From JAJDXW01 sp965202895 (GTDB lineage Bacteria; Pseudomonadota; Gammaproteobacteria; HK1): a DNA stretch of 64,000 nucleotides. Positions 1 to 8,082 of the stretch are shown here, piece after piece; positions within the stretch are counted from its first letter, which is position 1, and each line of letters opens with the position of its first letter. The stretch is from the NCBI GenBank assembly GCA_965202895.1, contig OZ241901.1, positions 992,001-1,056,000 on the forward strand. The letters run 5' to 3'. The position numbers were made by a program, and so were the translations under genes. Under the pieces are notes generated by a model. That model had not been told where the DNA came from, did no database searches, and was given only the letters and a program-made list of their open reading frames with translations.

Positions 1-371
1 AAGTGGTGGTGCGCGTCGATGATGACGTCGTGCCGGCCGCCGATGTCGTCGATATGGCCTTGGTCATAGGCCCGGAGCCGCAGATCCTCGGTGCGCCGTT
101 CCGCCCGGTCGTCGTCCATGGTCAGGCTCCGGGCGATGACGTAGTGCAGGCCGAGGAGCATCGCCCAGCCGAGGATCGGCGCGAAGGTGTTCCATCCCTC
201 TCCGAGGAATACGTCGGCCGCCGTGGCGCAGCCCCCGATCGCCGCGAACGCGAGCCGGTGCCGCGGCCACCAGGCGCCGACCCCGGCCGCCCACCGCAGG
301 AGGGCCGAGCCGTCCCGGCCCCCGTCCCCGTTGCCGTCGCCGCTGCCAAAGCCGTCGCCGGGTCGGACCAT
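1..371 (-). CDS. 2TM-domain-like small membrane protein, partial (C-terminus outside window)
   Basis: Reading starts at an ATG directly preceded by an in-frame TAG, so this start is well fixed. About 123 codons are visible before the left edge. After a Gly/Asp-rich N-terminus comes WWPRHRLAFAAIGGC, then a second hydrophobic stretch containing GWNTFAPILGWAMLL and LHYVIARSL. The pattern of two short helices, with GW..F.P.LGW between them and a following charged tail, resembles the 2TM domain found alone or on sensor proteins. It lies downstream of the TRAP genes on the same strand, 113 bp beyond another membrane protein gene. The function is unknown; a regulator or accessory membrane subunit is possible. 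Confidence 0.6.
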   Translation of the reverse strand, partial: MVRPGDGFGSGDGNGDGGRDGSALLRWAAGVGAWWPRHRLAFAAIGGCATAADVFLGEGWNTFAPILGWAMLLGLHYVIARSLTMDDDRAERRTEDLRLRAYDQGHIDDIGGRHDVIIDAHHH

Positions 372-484
372 CTATGCCCGCCGCTCAGGTACGGCCCGGT
401 GCTCCGATGCGATGGCCCTGACCGGCCGAGAGCGGTTGCCGACCGGCGCCCGCGCCGCCGCCGGGGCCGGTCGGCCCCATCGCA

Positions 485-976
485 TCAGGGTCCGGCCGGT
501 GGTGGGGGCATGTCCCCGTAGCGCTTCGCGATGTGCATCAGCCGCATGGAGTACCGCAGCCATACGAGGGAGAACGCGATGAGGAAGACGCGGTCCCAGT
601 TCCCCATGTCCGGGTGGAGATCGAACGACAGGCTGAACACGAGCCCCCCGACCGGCGCGAGCACGCACGCGCACGCGGCGAGATGATGGCGGGTGACCCC
701 GAAGGTGAGCGCCGCGCACACCACCAGGAGGGAATAGAGAGATGCGGCGAACGAGTGGGCGTACGGCGATCGTCCGCCCATGATGAGAAGGGTCGCCACC
801 CCGTAGAGCAGCGAAACGAAGAGGACGTAGGCGAATATCTCGTGATCCGCCTGGCGCCGGTGCAGGCGCTCCACCGGCACGAGGTACGGGGTCGTCTCGT
901 CGTCCCAGAAGTAGCGCCGGACGAACTTGTACCAGTCGAGGTCCTTCAGATGGACCGGTTGCTGGCGGCGGCGCAT
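485..976 (-). CDS. Hypothetical four-helix membrane protein
   Basis: This 163-residue protein has a basic, soluble N-terminus (residues 1-45, with a WYKFVRRYFWDD stretch). About four hydrophobic segments follow between roughly 47 and 147, and the tail is proline-rich. The family is not recognised. It sits 116 bp downstream of dctQ on the same strand, so it may be co-transcribed with the TRAP transporter genes, but nothing in the sequence ties it to transport. The two small membrane genes at this end form a pair of unknown role. Codon use and GC match the neighbours. Confidence 0.6.
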   Translation of the reverse strand: MRRRQQPVHLKDLDWYKFVRRYFWDDETTPYLVPVERLHRRQADHEIFAYVLFVSLLYGVATLLIMGGRSPYAHSFAASLYSLLVVCAALTFGVTRHHLAACACVLAPVGGLVFSLSFDLHPDMGNWDRVFLIAFSLVWLRYSMRLMHIAKRYGDMPPPPAGP

Positions 977-1092
977 GACGACCTCGATGGTTCGGACTTT
1001 ACCCTCCTCGATTCCCGGGCTCCCTGAAGGCCCCGTTCACGGTGAAGGTTCGCAGCGCTGCCGCCGGCTCCCCGGCGCCTTTCAGGCATCAT

Positions 1093-1875
1093 TCAGGCAG
1101 CGCGCGCGTGGGGCGATCGGGCGACCTCCGGCGGAAGCTCGAGGTCGTCCGGGTCCGCGCTCGGGTCCACCACCACGTTCCCTTCCTCGTCCAGCACCAG
1201 CCGGCGCTTGCCTTCGATCGTCTGTCCCGCGAACTCCGGCCACTCCATGGTCATGAGGGGAAAGCGCAGGTCCTGCCGGCCCCAGAGCACGACCGCGGTC
1301 TGGAGCCACACCGCGATGCCGGCGATCAGGGCGAGCACGAGGCCCGCCACCAGCACCGACTTGATGATCCAGCGGTGGGAGAGTCCGACGAGTGAAGCGG
1401 AGATCTCGCCCGTCACGAACGCGTCGTAGGCGTAGATGGACGCGAACCAGATGACGATGAGGGTATAGGGGATGAGGAAGAGCGTGGTTCCCATCAACTC
1501 GAGCCAGGCCTTGCGCCGGAAGGAGAGCTTCTCGCGCACGAGATCCACCCGCACGTGGGTGTTGTGGATGTAGCCATAGCCGAGCACGAGGGTGAACAGC
1601 ACCGTGTGCATGTGCCATTCCATCTCCTGCAGCAGGGTGGACTCGAAGATCCACACCCGCCCGAAGGTCTCGAGGATCCAGACGTAGAAGAACTTGAGCT
1701 TGCGCAACAGCACGTCGTAGCAGGTGATCAGCACCAGCGGGAGGATGAACCACGACCCGAAGCGCCCGATGCCGTCGACGAACGCCCGAAGCCGATCGCT
1801 CACCTTGGCGGCGGCGGGGATCTCCGCCTCGTCCGTCCAGAAGTTGTCGGAAGCGCGAATCGGTTGCTCGGCCAT
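1093..1875 (-). CDS. dctQ: TRAP transporter small permease (DctQ family)
   Basis: This is the small membrane subunit of a tripartite ATP-independent periplasmic transporter. The protein has 260 residues, long for DctQ (often 160-220). It has four hydrophobic helices between about 38 and 205, the characteristic ESTLLQEMEWHMH segment near 80 and HVRVDLVREKLSFRRKAW near 108. The last 50 residues form a soluble, acidic tail. The gene follows dctM by 28 bp on the minus strand. The gene order P-M-Q differs from the common P-Q-M. The E/W-rich motif and long tail fit the TakQ/large-DctQ group that works with keto-acid or related carboxylate carriers, but the substrate is inference. Confidence 0.9.
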   Translation of the reverse strand: MAEQPIRASDNFWTDEAEIPAAAKVSDRLRAFVDGIGRFGSWFILPLVLITCYDVLLRKLKFFYVWILETFGRVWIFESTLLQEMEWHMHTVLFTLVLGYGYIHNTHVRVDLVREKLSFRRKAWLELMGTTLFLIPYTLIVIWFASIYAYDAFVTGEISASLVGLSHRWIIKSVLVAGLVLALIAGIAVWLQTAVVLWGRQDLRFPLMTMEWPEFAGQTIEGKRRLVLDEEGNVVVDPSADPDDLELPPEVARSPHARAA

Positions 1876-1903
1876 GCGGTTTTCTCCTTTCCGGCCGGAA
1901 GGC

Positions 1904-3403
1904 TCAGTCGTAGATCCCGTGCATCAGCCGGAGGGCGAGGTCCGGGAACGACAGCACCAGGATCACGCCGATCACCTGGAGCAGCACGAACGGGATGATC
2001 CCGATGTAGATCTGCTGGATCTTGACCTCCTTGGGCGCGATCCCCTTGAGGTAGAACAGGGCGAACCCGAACGGCGGCGTCAGGAACGAGGTCTGGAGGT
2101 TCACCGCCATCAGGATGATGAACCAGTAGGTGATGTCCGCCTTCGCGACGTGGTCGCCGAAGTCGAGCCCGGCCACCAGGGGGGCGAAGACCGGGAGCAC
2201 GATGAGGGTGATCTCGATCCAGTCGAGGAAGAACCCGAGCACGAACACGATGGCCATGATGAGGAACAGCAGCCCCCAGGAGTCGAGCCCGGCCTCGAAG
2301 ATGAGGTGCTCCACGATGTCGTCGCCGCCGAGCGACCGGTAGACGTAGGCGAAGCAGGTGGCGCTGATGATGATGAAGAAGATCATCGCGACCGTGCGGG
2401 CGGAGGTGTGGCAGACGCTGGTCATCACGTTCTTCTTCAGGCTGCCCGCGAAGGCGGCCAGGATGATCGCGCCGACCGCGCCGACCGCGCCCGCCTCGCT
2501 CGGGGTCGCCCAGCCGAAGAGGATCGAGCCCTTGATGAGGCCGATGAGGAACACCGGCGGAACGAACGCGCGCATGAGGAGCGGGCCGAGCTCCCCCTTC
2601 GGGACGGACAGCATGTCCGGCGGCAGGGGCGGCGCGATGGACGGCCTCACCGTCGCGACCGCGACCACGAAGACGAGATAGAGCACGGCCAGGACGAGCC
2701 CCGGAAGCAGGGCGGCCATGAACACGTTGCCGACCGAGACGGCGAGCAGGTCGGCCATGATGATGAGCATGATGCTCGGCGGGATCAGGATCCCGAGGGT
2801 CCCCGAGGCGGCGATGACCCCGCAGGAGAGGGCCGGGCTGTACTTCTGCTTGAGCATGGTGGGGAGGGCGAGGGCGGTCATCATGGTGACCGAGGCGCCG
2901 ATGATGCCGGTCATCGCGGCGAGGATCGTGCCCATGATGGTGACGCCGAGGGCGAGTGCGCCCGGGACCCGTTTCAGGATCACCTGGACGCAGTAGAGCA
3001 GGTCGGTCGCGATGCCGCTCCGCTCCATCATGACGCCCATGAAGACGAAGGCGGGGACTGCGACCAGCACCAGGTTCTCCGCCGCCTGACCCCAGATCCG
3101 GGGCAGGAAGTTGAAGAATTCGATGAGCGAATAGACGCCCAGAAAATAGCCGATCAGGCCGAACAGGAGGGCGAGCCCGCCGAGGATGAACGCGACCGGG
3201 AAGCCGGAGAAGAGCAGGCACGCGAGGCTCATGAACATCACGAGGGGCAGGAAATCCTGCACCGTATAGAGGAGCTGGGTGCGTGCGGAATCCGGGAGGC
3301 TCCAGACGACGAAGAAGGCGACTACCGCGATGACGAGGGCGACCCCGAGGACGTAGAGCCCTATCGGGCGTTCCGTCCGTGCGCCGGTTTCGATTCGTTC
3401 CAT
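1904..3403 (-). CDS. dctM: TRAP transporter large permease (DctM family)
   Basis: This 499-residue polytopic protein is the transport channel of the TRAP system, using an ion gradient to import a carboxylate delivered by DctP. It shows many hydrophobic helices, the hallmark GILIPPSIMLIIMADL segment, the ATPSEAGAVGAVGA stretch and FFLDWIEITLIVLPVF near the C-terminus. The open frame extends upstream into the dctP intergenic region, but the ATG at 3403 is chosen because the segment before it has no membrane or family character. It is flanked by dctP upstream and dctQ downstream. The family assignment is secure; the substrate is not readable from the sequence. Confidence 0.93.
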   Translation of the reverse strand: MERIETGARTERPIGLYVLGVALVIAVVAFFVVWSLPDSARTQLLYTVQDFLPLVMFMSLACLLFSGFPVAFILGGLALLFGLIGYFLGVYSLIEFFNFLPRIWGQAAENLVLVAVPAFVFMGVMMERSGIATDLLYCVQVILKRVPGALALGVTIMGTILAAMTGIIGASVTMMTALALPTMLKQKYSPALSCGVIAASGTLGILIPPSIMLIIMADLLAVSVGNVFMAALLPGLVLAVLYLVFVVAVATVRPSIAPPLPPDMLSVPKGELGPLLMRAFVPPVFLIGLIKGSILFGWATPSEAGAVGAVGAIILAAFAGSLKKNVMTSVCHTSARTVAMIFFIIISATCFAYVYRSLGGDDIVEHLIFEAGLDSWGLLFLIMAIVFVLGFFLDWIEITLIVLPVFAPLVAGLDFGDHVAKADITYWFIILMAVNLQTSFLTPPFGFALFYLKGIAPKEVKIQQIYIGIIPFVLLQVIGVILVLSFPDLALRLMHGIYD

Positions 3404-3434
3404 GGTGCTCGGCCCCAGGTTCGGTCGGGTTCGC

Positions 3435-3462
3435 CCCCCGGAACCCGGACGGGTTCCGGGGG
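3435..3462 (-). promoter_or_regulatory. Perfect 12-bp hairpin between dctP and dctM
   Basis: An inverted repeat with 12-bp arms (CCCCCGGAACCC and GGGTTCCGGGGG) and a GGAC loop lies in the 95-bp gap between dctP and dctM. No T-run follows it. In binding-protein-dependent transporter operons such a structure often stabilises the upstream mRNA segment or attenuates read-through, giving more binding protein than permease. That role is inference; the hairpin itself is seen directly. Confidence 0.6.
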
Positions 3463-3498
3463 CGGAAGATCGACCAGTGACGCTCGCGCGCCTGCTGG

Positions 3499-4575
3499 CT
3501 ACTGGTAGGTTCCCCTCAGGAGCTGGGCGTCGCCCCAGATCCGATAGGTCGCCCGGAAGGCGAGGTAGCTGTCCGCGATCTTCTTGAAGACCGGATCGTC
3601 CGCGGACTGCTCTTCGATGACCTCGAGCCACGCCCGCTCGAGCTTCGCCAGGATTCCGTCGTCCCAACGGCGAACCTGGACCCCGTGCTTCTCGGCCATC
3701 TCGATCATCGCGACCGGGTTCGTCGCCTCGGTTTCCGCATACCCGACCATGACCTGTTCGTACGCCGCGGCCTGAACCATTCCCTTGTACGCGTCGGGCA
3801 GGGCGTCCCACTTCTCCTTGTTCATGAGGAGCTCGCTGCACGAGACCTGCTGGTGCCAGCCGGGGAAGTAGTTGAAGCTCGCGACCTGATGGAAGCCGTA
3901 CTTGATGTCGGTGATCGGCATCGAGAACTCGGTGGCGTCGATGACGCCCTTCTCGAGCGCGGGGAAGATGTCCGCCCCGGCGAGGAGCTGGGTGGAGACC
4001 CCCATCTTCTGCATGACCTGGGCGCCGAGACCGAAGAACCGCATCTTGAGGCCCTTGAAGAACTGCTCGGGGTCTTCGACCTCCTCACGGAACCACCCGG
4101 ACGTCTCCGGGCCGATGCAGAAGCTGTCGATGGCGGTGGCTCCGCGCGAGTTATAGAGCTCCTCGCGCAGCTCGTTCCCCCCCCCGAACAGCTTCCAGGC
4201 CTGGAACTCGCCGATCTGCGGGCCGAACGGGACCGCGGTGAAGAACGCGACCGCTCCGCCGAACACGTGGGTGTGGTAGCCGGGCGTGGTCCACCCCGAG
4301 TCCACCGCGCCCTTCGCGACCGGCTCGAACTCCTTCGCGCCCGGCACCAGGGCGCCCGGCTCGTGGAACTTGATCTGGAAGTTGCCGCCGGACATCTGCT
4401 TGACGCGCTCGGAGAAGGCGACGCCGGTGGTTCCGAGGACGGGAATGGCGGATCCGAAGGCGCTCGTCATCTTCCAGCGGACGCGCTCCTGGGCGCTCGC
4501 GTCGAGCGCGGACACGGCGGCCACGGAGCCGGCGAGGCCCGCGACCGCGATGAATCGTGCATGTTTCCTGAACAT
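3499..4575 (-). CDS. dctP: TRAP transporter substrate-binding protein (DctP family)
   Basis: This is a periplasmic binding protein of 358 residues with an N-terminal signal peptide (basic start, hydrophobic 10-25, cleavage likely after ASAQ). The DctP fold is supported by KGLKMRFFGLGAQVMQKMG near 175-195, where an Arg in the KMRF element normally contacts the substrate carboxylate, and by ALEKGVIDATEFSMP near 210. The WHQQVSCSELLMNKEKWDAL stretch is typical of the TakP-like subgroup that binds 2-oxo acids or similar. It is the first gene of the operon, with a GGAGGAGC-type ribosome binding site before its ATG. The exact ligand is inference. Confidence 0.92.
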   Translation of the reverse strand: MFRKHARFIAVAGLAGSVAAVSALDASAQERVRWKMTSAFGSAIPVLGTTGVAFSERVKQMSGGNFQIKFHEPGALVPGAKEFEPVAKGAVDSGWTTPGYHTHVFGGAVAFFTAVPFGPQIGEFQAWKLFGGGNELREELYNSRGATAIDSFCIGPETSGWFREEVEDPEQFFKGLKMRFFGLGAQVMQKMGVSTQLLAGADIFPALEKGVIDATEFSMPITDIKYGFHQVASFNYFPGWHQQVSCSELLMNKEKWDALPDAYKGMVQAAAYEQVMVGYAETEATNPVAMIEMAEKHGVQVRRWDDGILAKLERAWLEVIEEQSADDPVFKKIADSYLAFRATYRIWGDAQLLRGTYQ

Positions 4576-5010
4576 GTGCTTGCTCCTCCTTTCGAGGCAA
4601 CGTTGTTCTGGAGCGATTCTGGCATCGCCCCTTCACCGGCGCAGTGCGCCCCACCACCGTTCGGGCCGCCCGGAGCGTCCGGCGGCCGCCCCACGGTGCG
4701 GGGGCCGCCTCCGCCGCGGCCGGCCGGCGCCGACCGAATCCGGCGGCCCGCCCGCGCAGGGCGCCGAATGTAGCCCAAGAATATCGCGGGCCGCAACGTA
4801 GCGCGGCGGCGCGCGCGAGCGTGCCGGCAGGGGCCGCGGGACCGGCCCTGCGCCGGAGGCATCGCCTGCTGCGGAATCCGCCGGCGCCCGCCGTACGGTT
4901 GGCCGATTCGGAGGGGGCGGGCGGGGGCTCGGGAACGGTGCATCCCGGGAACGCTCGTGCCCCGCCCGCCCCTGGACGAAGGCAGACGCCGGACCTTGAG
5001 AAGGATCGCA

Positions 5011-5104
5011 TCCTGGGAACGCGGGCATCCTGCCCGCACTTGGACGACAGGAGCTACGGGTCGATGCGGGCGGGCCGCCCGCGTCCTCGGGACGCGCCGT
5101 TCCC
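5011..5104. repeat. Dispersed palindromic repeat, copy 1
   Basis: A 94-bp imperfect palindrome runs from TCCTGGGAACGCGGGC to GCGCCGTTCCC, with an internal arm pair around TGCCCGCA / TGCGGGCGGG. Related copies occur at 6621, 16138, 47739 and 58612. It is intergenic and non-coding. The nearest match is copy 2, which has the same length and flanks. Confidence 0.75.
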
Positions 5105-5192
5105 TTACATGCTGTCGCCGTCCATGAAGCGCCCCGTGGGTGTCGGGAGCAGGGCCGTGCGGGCGGAGAATGCCCGGGGCCGCACGGGACCG

Positions 5193-5388
5193 GAGCCCCG
5201 GGCGCTGTTCGTCACTTATCGATATAGAGGGTGGAGATCGAGGGTCGAGATATTTTTCACCCCCGCGGAGACGGTGTTCTTCCGTGGTTTGGGGTCGGTT
5301 CGAGGGGGTTGCTGGCGGATTTCACCCCACGGAGCCACTTGCGCGGGCACGGCGTCCCCGGCGAAAACCCCACAGCGCACATGTCTCG
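5193..5388. repeat. 196-bp repeat element, uninterrupted copy
   Basis: This stretch matches the reverse complement of 16088-16410 at high identity from end to end. The difference is that the 16-kb copy carries about 130 bp of extra DNA. Recognisable blocks include GGTGAAAAATATCTCG, CACGGAAGAAC and GTGGGGTTTTCGCCGGG (read on the minus strand). It interrupts the otherwise parallel upstream regions of the two Uma2 paralogues, so it looks inserted after that duplication. No open frame or transposase is present. Confidence 0.8.
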
Positions 5389-5488
5389 ACCGGGAGCAGG
5401 GGCGGCCGGGAGGGCGGGATCGGATACACTCCGGGGCGGGCGGTTCGAGGCGGCCGGCCCGCTGGTCCATACCGGAGGCGCATCCGCC

Positions 5489-6268
5489 ATGAATGTTCCT
5501 GCCGCCACCATGATCGAGGGGCCGCTCGGCTCCACCTTCCACGTCCTTCGCGCCGACGCCGAGACCGTCGCCGCACTTGCCGCCGTCGACTGGAACCGCC
5601 ATTTCCGCCCGGTCTCGCTCGACCCGGTGCGCGGCCTCATCACCCTGATGGCGCCGTCGTTCCTGCACGACAACCTGGTCGGCATCCTCGAGGATGTCGT
5701 CGACATCGCATCGGACGCGCTTCGCCGGTCGTCGTTTGCGACTCGCTCGACCCGCCTGCGCCGGCGCGGCGACCCTCCCGACACCGGCCTGGAGCCCGAT
5801 TGCGCGTTCTACGTCGGGGAGCGCGCGGAGCGGTTCCGGGCGGCCGTCGCGGAAGGGATGGACGCCGCCGATGCGTTCCTCGAGGAGATCTGGCCGGACC
5901 TGGTGGTCGAGGTCGAGGTGACGAGCGCGGACGAAGGGAAGGCCGAACGCTACGCGGAGATGCAGGTGCGGGAGCTGTGGCGGCTGCATGGGCGCAAGGG
6001 GACCAAGGAGCTCCGCGCCGAGTTCCTCGCCCTTCGCCCGGACGGCCCGCCGCGGGTTCTGGCCGCGTCGGAGGTGCTGGGCGGCCTCGCCCCGGCCGAC
6101 GTGTGCGAGGCGGTAGAGCCGGTCCGCCTGGGTCTCAGCCGGGCCGAGCGGACCGAGGCGGTGGCCCGGATCGTCCGCCGACGCCAGCGGAACAGCCTCC
6201 AGGTCCGGGAAGAGCCCGCCGCATACCTCGCGGGGCTCGCGGCAAGCCCGGCCCGCGAGCCTTCCTGA
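5489..6268 (+). CDS. Uma2 family (DUF820) nuclease-like protein, paralogue A
   Basis: This 259-residue protein belongs to the Uma2/DUF820 group with a PD-(D/E)XK nuclease-like fold. Candidate core residues are P103-D104, the E-x-E pair at 141-143 in PDLVVEVEV, and K151, followed by VRELWRL in place of the usual Y-W strand. The start chosen is the ATG of MNVPAATM, shared exactly with the downstream paralogue; the open frame extends upstream but without family character. It is 645 bp from paralogue B and part of a segmental duplication. Uma2 proteins have no firmly established cellular role; endonuclease activity is predicted from the fold only. Confidence 0.75.
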   Translation: MNVPAATMIEGPLGSTFHVLRADAETVAALAAVDWNRHFRPVSLDPVRGLITLMAPSFLHDNLVGILEDVVDIASDALRRSSFATRSTRLRRRGDPPDTGLEPDCAFYVGERAERFRAAVAEGMDAADAFLEEIWPDLVVEVEVTSADEGKAERYAEMQVRELWRLHGRKGTKELRAEFLALRPDGPPRVLAASEVLGGLAPADVCEAVEPVRLGLSRAERTEAVARIVRRRQRNSLQVREEPAAYLAGLAASPAREPS

Positions 6269-6913
6269 GCGGGGTCCGCCCGCGCCCGCCGTGTACGACG
6301 CCGCCAACACGGAAGCGCCATGTCGGGGATGCCGTATCGAACGTCACCGGTATGACCACGCCGACCCTGAGCGTGCCGAGTGGCGCCGGGCGACAGGCGC
6401 ATCATGCAAGCCCGCACCAAACACCACCTCTGCGGAGCGCGAGGGCGGCGGCCTTCGCCTGGTTCCTGGTATGGCTCCGGCACGGCGGCTGAGCGATGAA
6501 CCGTATCGCCGCCTTCAACCGGCGCATCCCCGACCATCGGTTCCGGTGTCGGACCGCCTCGAACCTTGCCGGACGGTTCGGCCGATTCGGGGCGGCGGGC
6601 ACGGGCTTGGAAACGGTGCATCCTGGGAGCGCGGGCATCCTGCCCGCACATGGACGGCAAGAGCCGCGAGTCGATGCGGGCGGGCCGCCCGCGTCCTCGG
6701 GACGCGCCGTTCCCGGGACGCGCGGTCCCTTCATGCTGGCCGCCGTGCATGAAGCACCCTGTGGGTGTCGGGAGCAGGGCCGTGCGGACGGAGAATGCCC
6801 GGGGGCCGCGCCGGGACTTGGACCGGGACCGGGACCGGCCCACGGCGGGCTATACTGCGGGCGGGCGGTTCGCGGCGGCCGGCCCGCTGGTCCATACCGG
6901 AGGCGCATCCGCC
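6269..6913. other. 645-bp intergenic duplicate of the region upstream of paralogue A
   Basis: This stretch parallels the DNA upstream of the previous Uma2 gene: the palindromic repeat (6621-6714), the following block ending in GGAGAATGCCCGGGG, and a 40-bp leader ending in the shared ATG. It lacks the 196-bp element present in the first copy. No gene was recognised in it. Confidence 0.7.
6621..6714. repeat. Dispersed palindromic repeat, copy 2
   Basis: A 94-bp palindrome nearly identical to copy 1, beginning TCCTGGGAGCGCGGGC and ending GCGCCGTTCCC. It was duplicated together with the neighbouring Uma2 gene rather than arriving independently. Confidence 0.75.
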
Positions 6914-7705
6914 ATGAATGTTCCTGCCGCCACCATGATCGAGGGGCCGCTCGGCTCCACCTTCCATGTCCTTCGCGCCGACGCCGAGACCGTCGCCGCG
7001 CTCGCCGCCGTCGACTGGAACCGCCATTTCCCCCGGGTGTCCCTCGACCCGGTGCGCGGCCTCATCACCTTGATGGCGCCCTCCCATCTCCACGAAGACC
7101 TGACCGGGGTCATCGAGCACATCGTGGAAGCGGCCGCCGACACGGTCGGCCGAGGGTGGAAGGCCCTTCGCTCCACCCGTCTGCGCCGGGAGGGCGAGCC
7201 GCCGGGCACCGGGATGGAGCCCGATTGCGCGTTCTACCTCGGTGAACGCGCGGAGGCCTTTCGCGCCGCTTTCGCGGAGGGAGAGACCGCCGCTGAGGCT
7301 TTCCTGAGGCACACCGGCCCCGATCTGGTGGTGGAGACCGAGATCACCAACGCCGACGAGGGGAAGATCGAGCGCTACGGGCAGATGGGGGTGCGGGAGC
7401 TGTGGCGTCTTCGCGGGCGGAGGGGTACGCGGGCGCTCGAGGCCGACTTCCTCGCCCTGCGGCGGGACGAACCGCCGCGTCTCCTGGCCGCCTCGCAGGT
7501 GCTGGACGGCCTCACCCCGGCCGACGTGTGCGAGGCGGTGGAGCCGGTTCGGCTGAGTCGGACCCGAACCGAGCAGACGGAGGCGGTGGCCCGGATCGTC
7601 CGCCGCCGGCGGGGCAGCGTGCGGGTGCGCGAAGAAGAAGCGCCGCCGTATACCGTGTCCGGGCATCGCCGGGGAGACGCCGGCCCCGCCTCCGGCTCCG
7701 ACTGA
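6914..7705 (+). CDS. Uma2 family (DUF820) nuclease-like protein, paralogue B
   Basis: A 263-residue paralogue of the preceding gene: the first 39 residues are identical and the rest is clearly homologous. It retains the P-D pair (MEPDCAFYLG, near 103), the PDLVVETEI strand and the GKIERYGQMGVRELWRL segment, so the nuclease-like core is intact. The C-terminal 30 residues diverge from paralogue A. The start is supported by conservation of the ATG and its 40-bp leader between the two copies. The two genes may act independently; no partner gene is evident. Confidence 0.75.
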   Translation: MNVPAATMIEGPLGSTFHVLRADAETVAALAAVDWNRHFPRVSLDPVRGLITLMAPSHLHEDLTGVIEHIVEAAADTVGRGWKALRSTRLRREGEPPGTGMEPDCAFYLGERAEAFRAAFAEGETAAEAFLRHTGPDLVVETEITNADEGKIERYGQMGVRELWRLRGRRGTRALEADFLALRRDEPPRLLAASQVLDGLTPADVCEAVEPVRLSRTRTEQTEAVARIVRRRRGSVRVREEEAPPYTVSGHRRGDAGPASGSD

Positions 7706-8082
7706 CCTGCCGGCGGTTTTCCACGATAATGGGGGCTGGCTCCGGCGGCCCGGACATCTCCACGCCTCTCGCCGAGGGTGTCGAGACGCCGCCGAGGCGA
7801 GCGCAGGACGCTGAAGGGCGAGAGGGCGAACCGGGGTCCGAGTGAAGCGCCGGCGGCGCTCGATACCGGCCAGCACGGCCCGCGGGCGAAGCGGGGCAGG
7901 CAGCCGACCTTGGCCCGTACATCCGGTCGAAGCGGCCTGCGGCCCGCCGCCGGGCGCGGGTCGGCGTCCCCGGAGCTGATGGCGGGAGGGGCCGGGAGCA
8001 TCGCGGCCGGATCGGTTTCCTGGTCGGTTCTCCGGGGGAGGCGGGCCGGCACGGCGCGGGAACGAGGGAGCGGAGAGGAGCG
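7706..8082. other. 377-bp intergenic region, nothing recognised
   Basis: GC-rich sequence between the second Uma2 gene and the dehydratase gene. A GGAGAGGAGCG ribosome binding site lies just before the next ATG. No repeat, RNA or conserved open frame was identified. Confidence 0.5.

Larger units (their letters stand above)
4576..5488. other. 913-bp intergenic region holding dispersed repeats
   Basis: The region lies between divergently read dctP (minus) and a Uma2 gene (plus). It holds one copy of a palindromic repeat (5011-5104) and an element also found inverted at 16 kb (5193-5388). Its flanks (about 4900-5190 and 5415-5488) match the region upstream of the next Uma2 gene (about 6550-6913). 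The open frames here are shadows. No protein homology was recognised. Confidence 0.7.
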
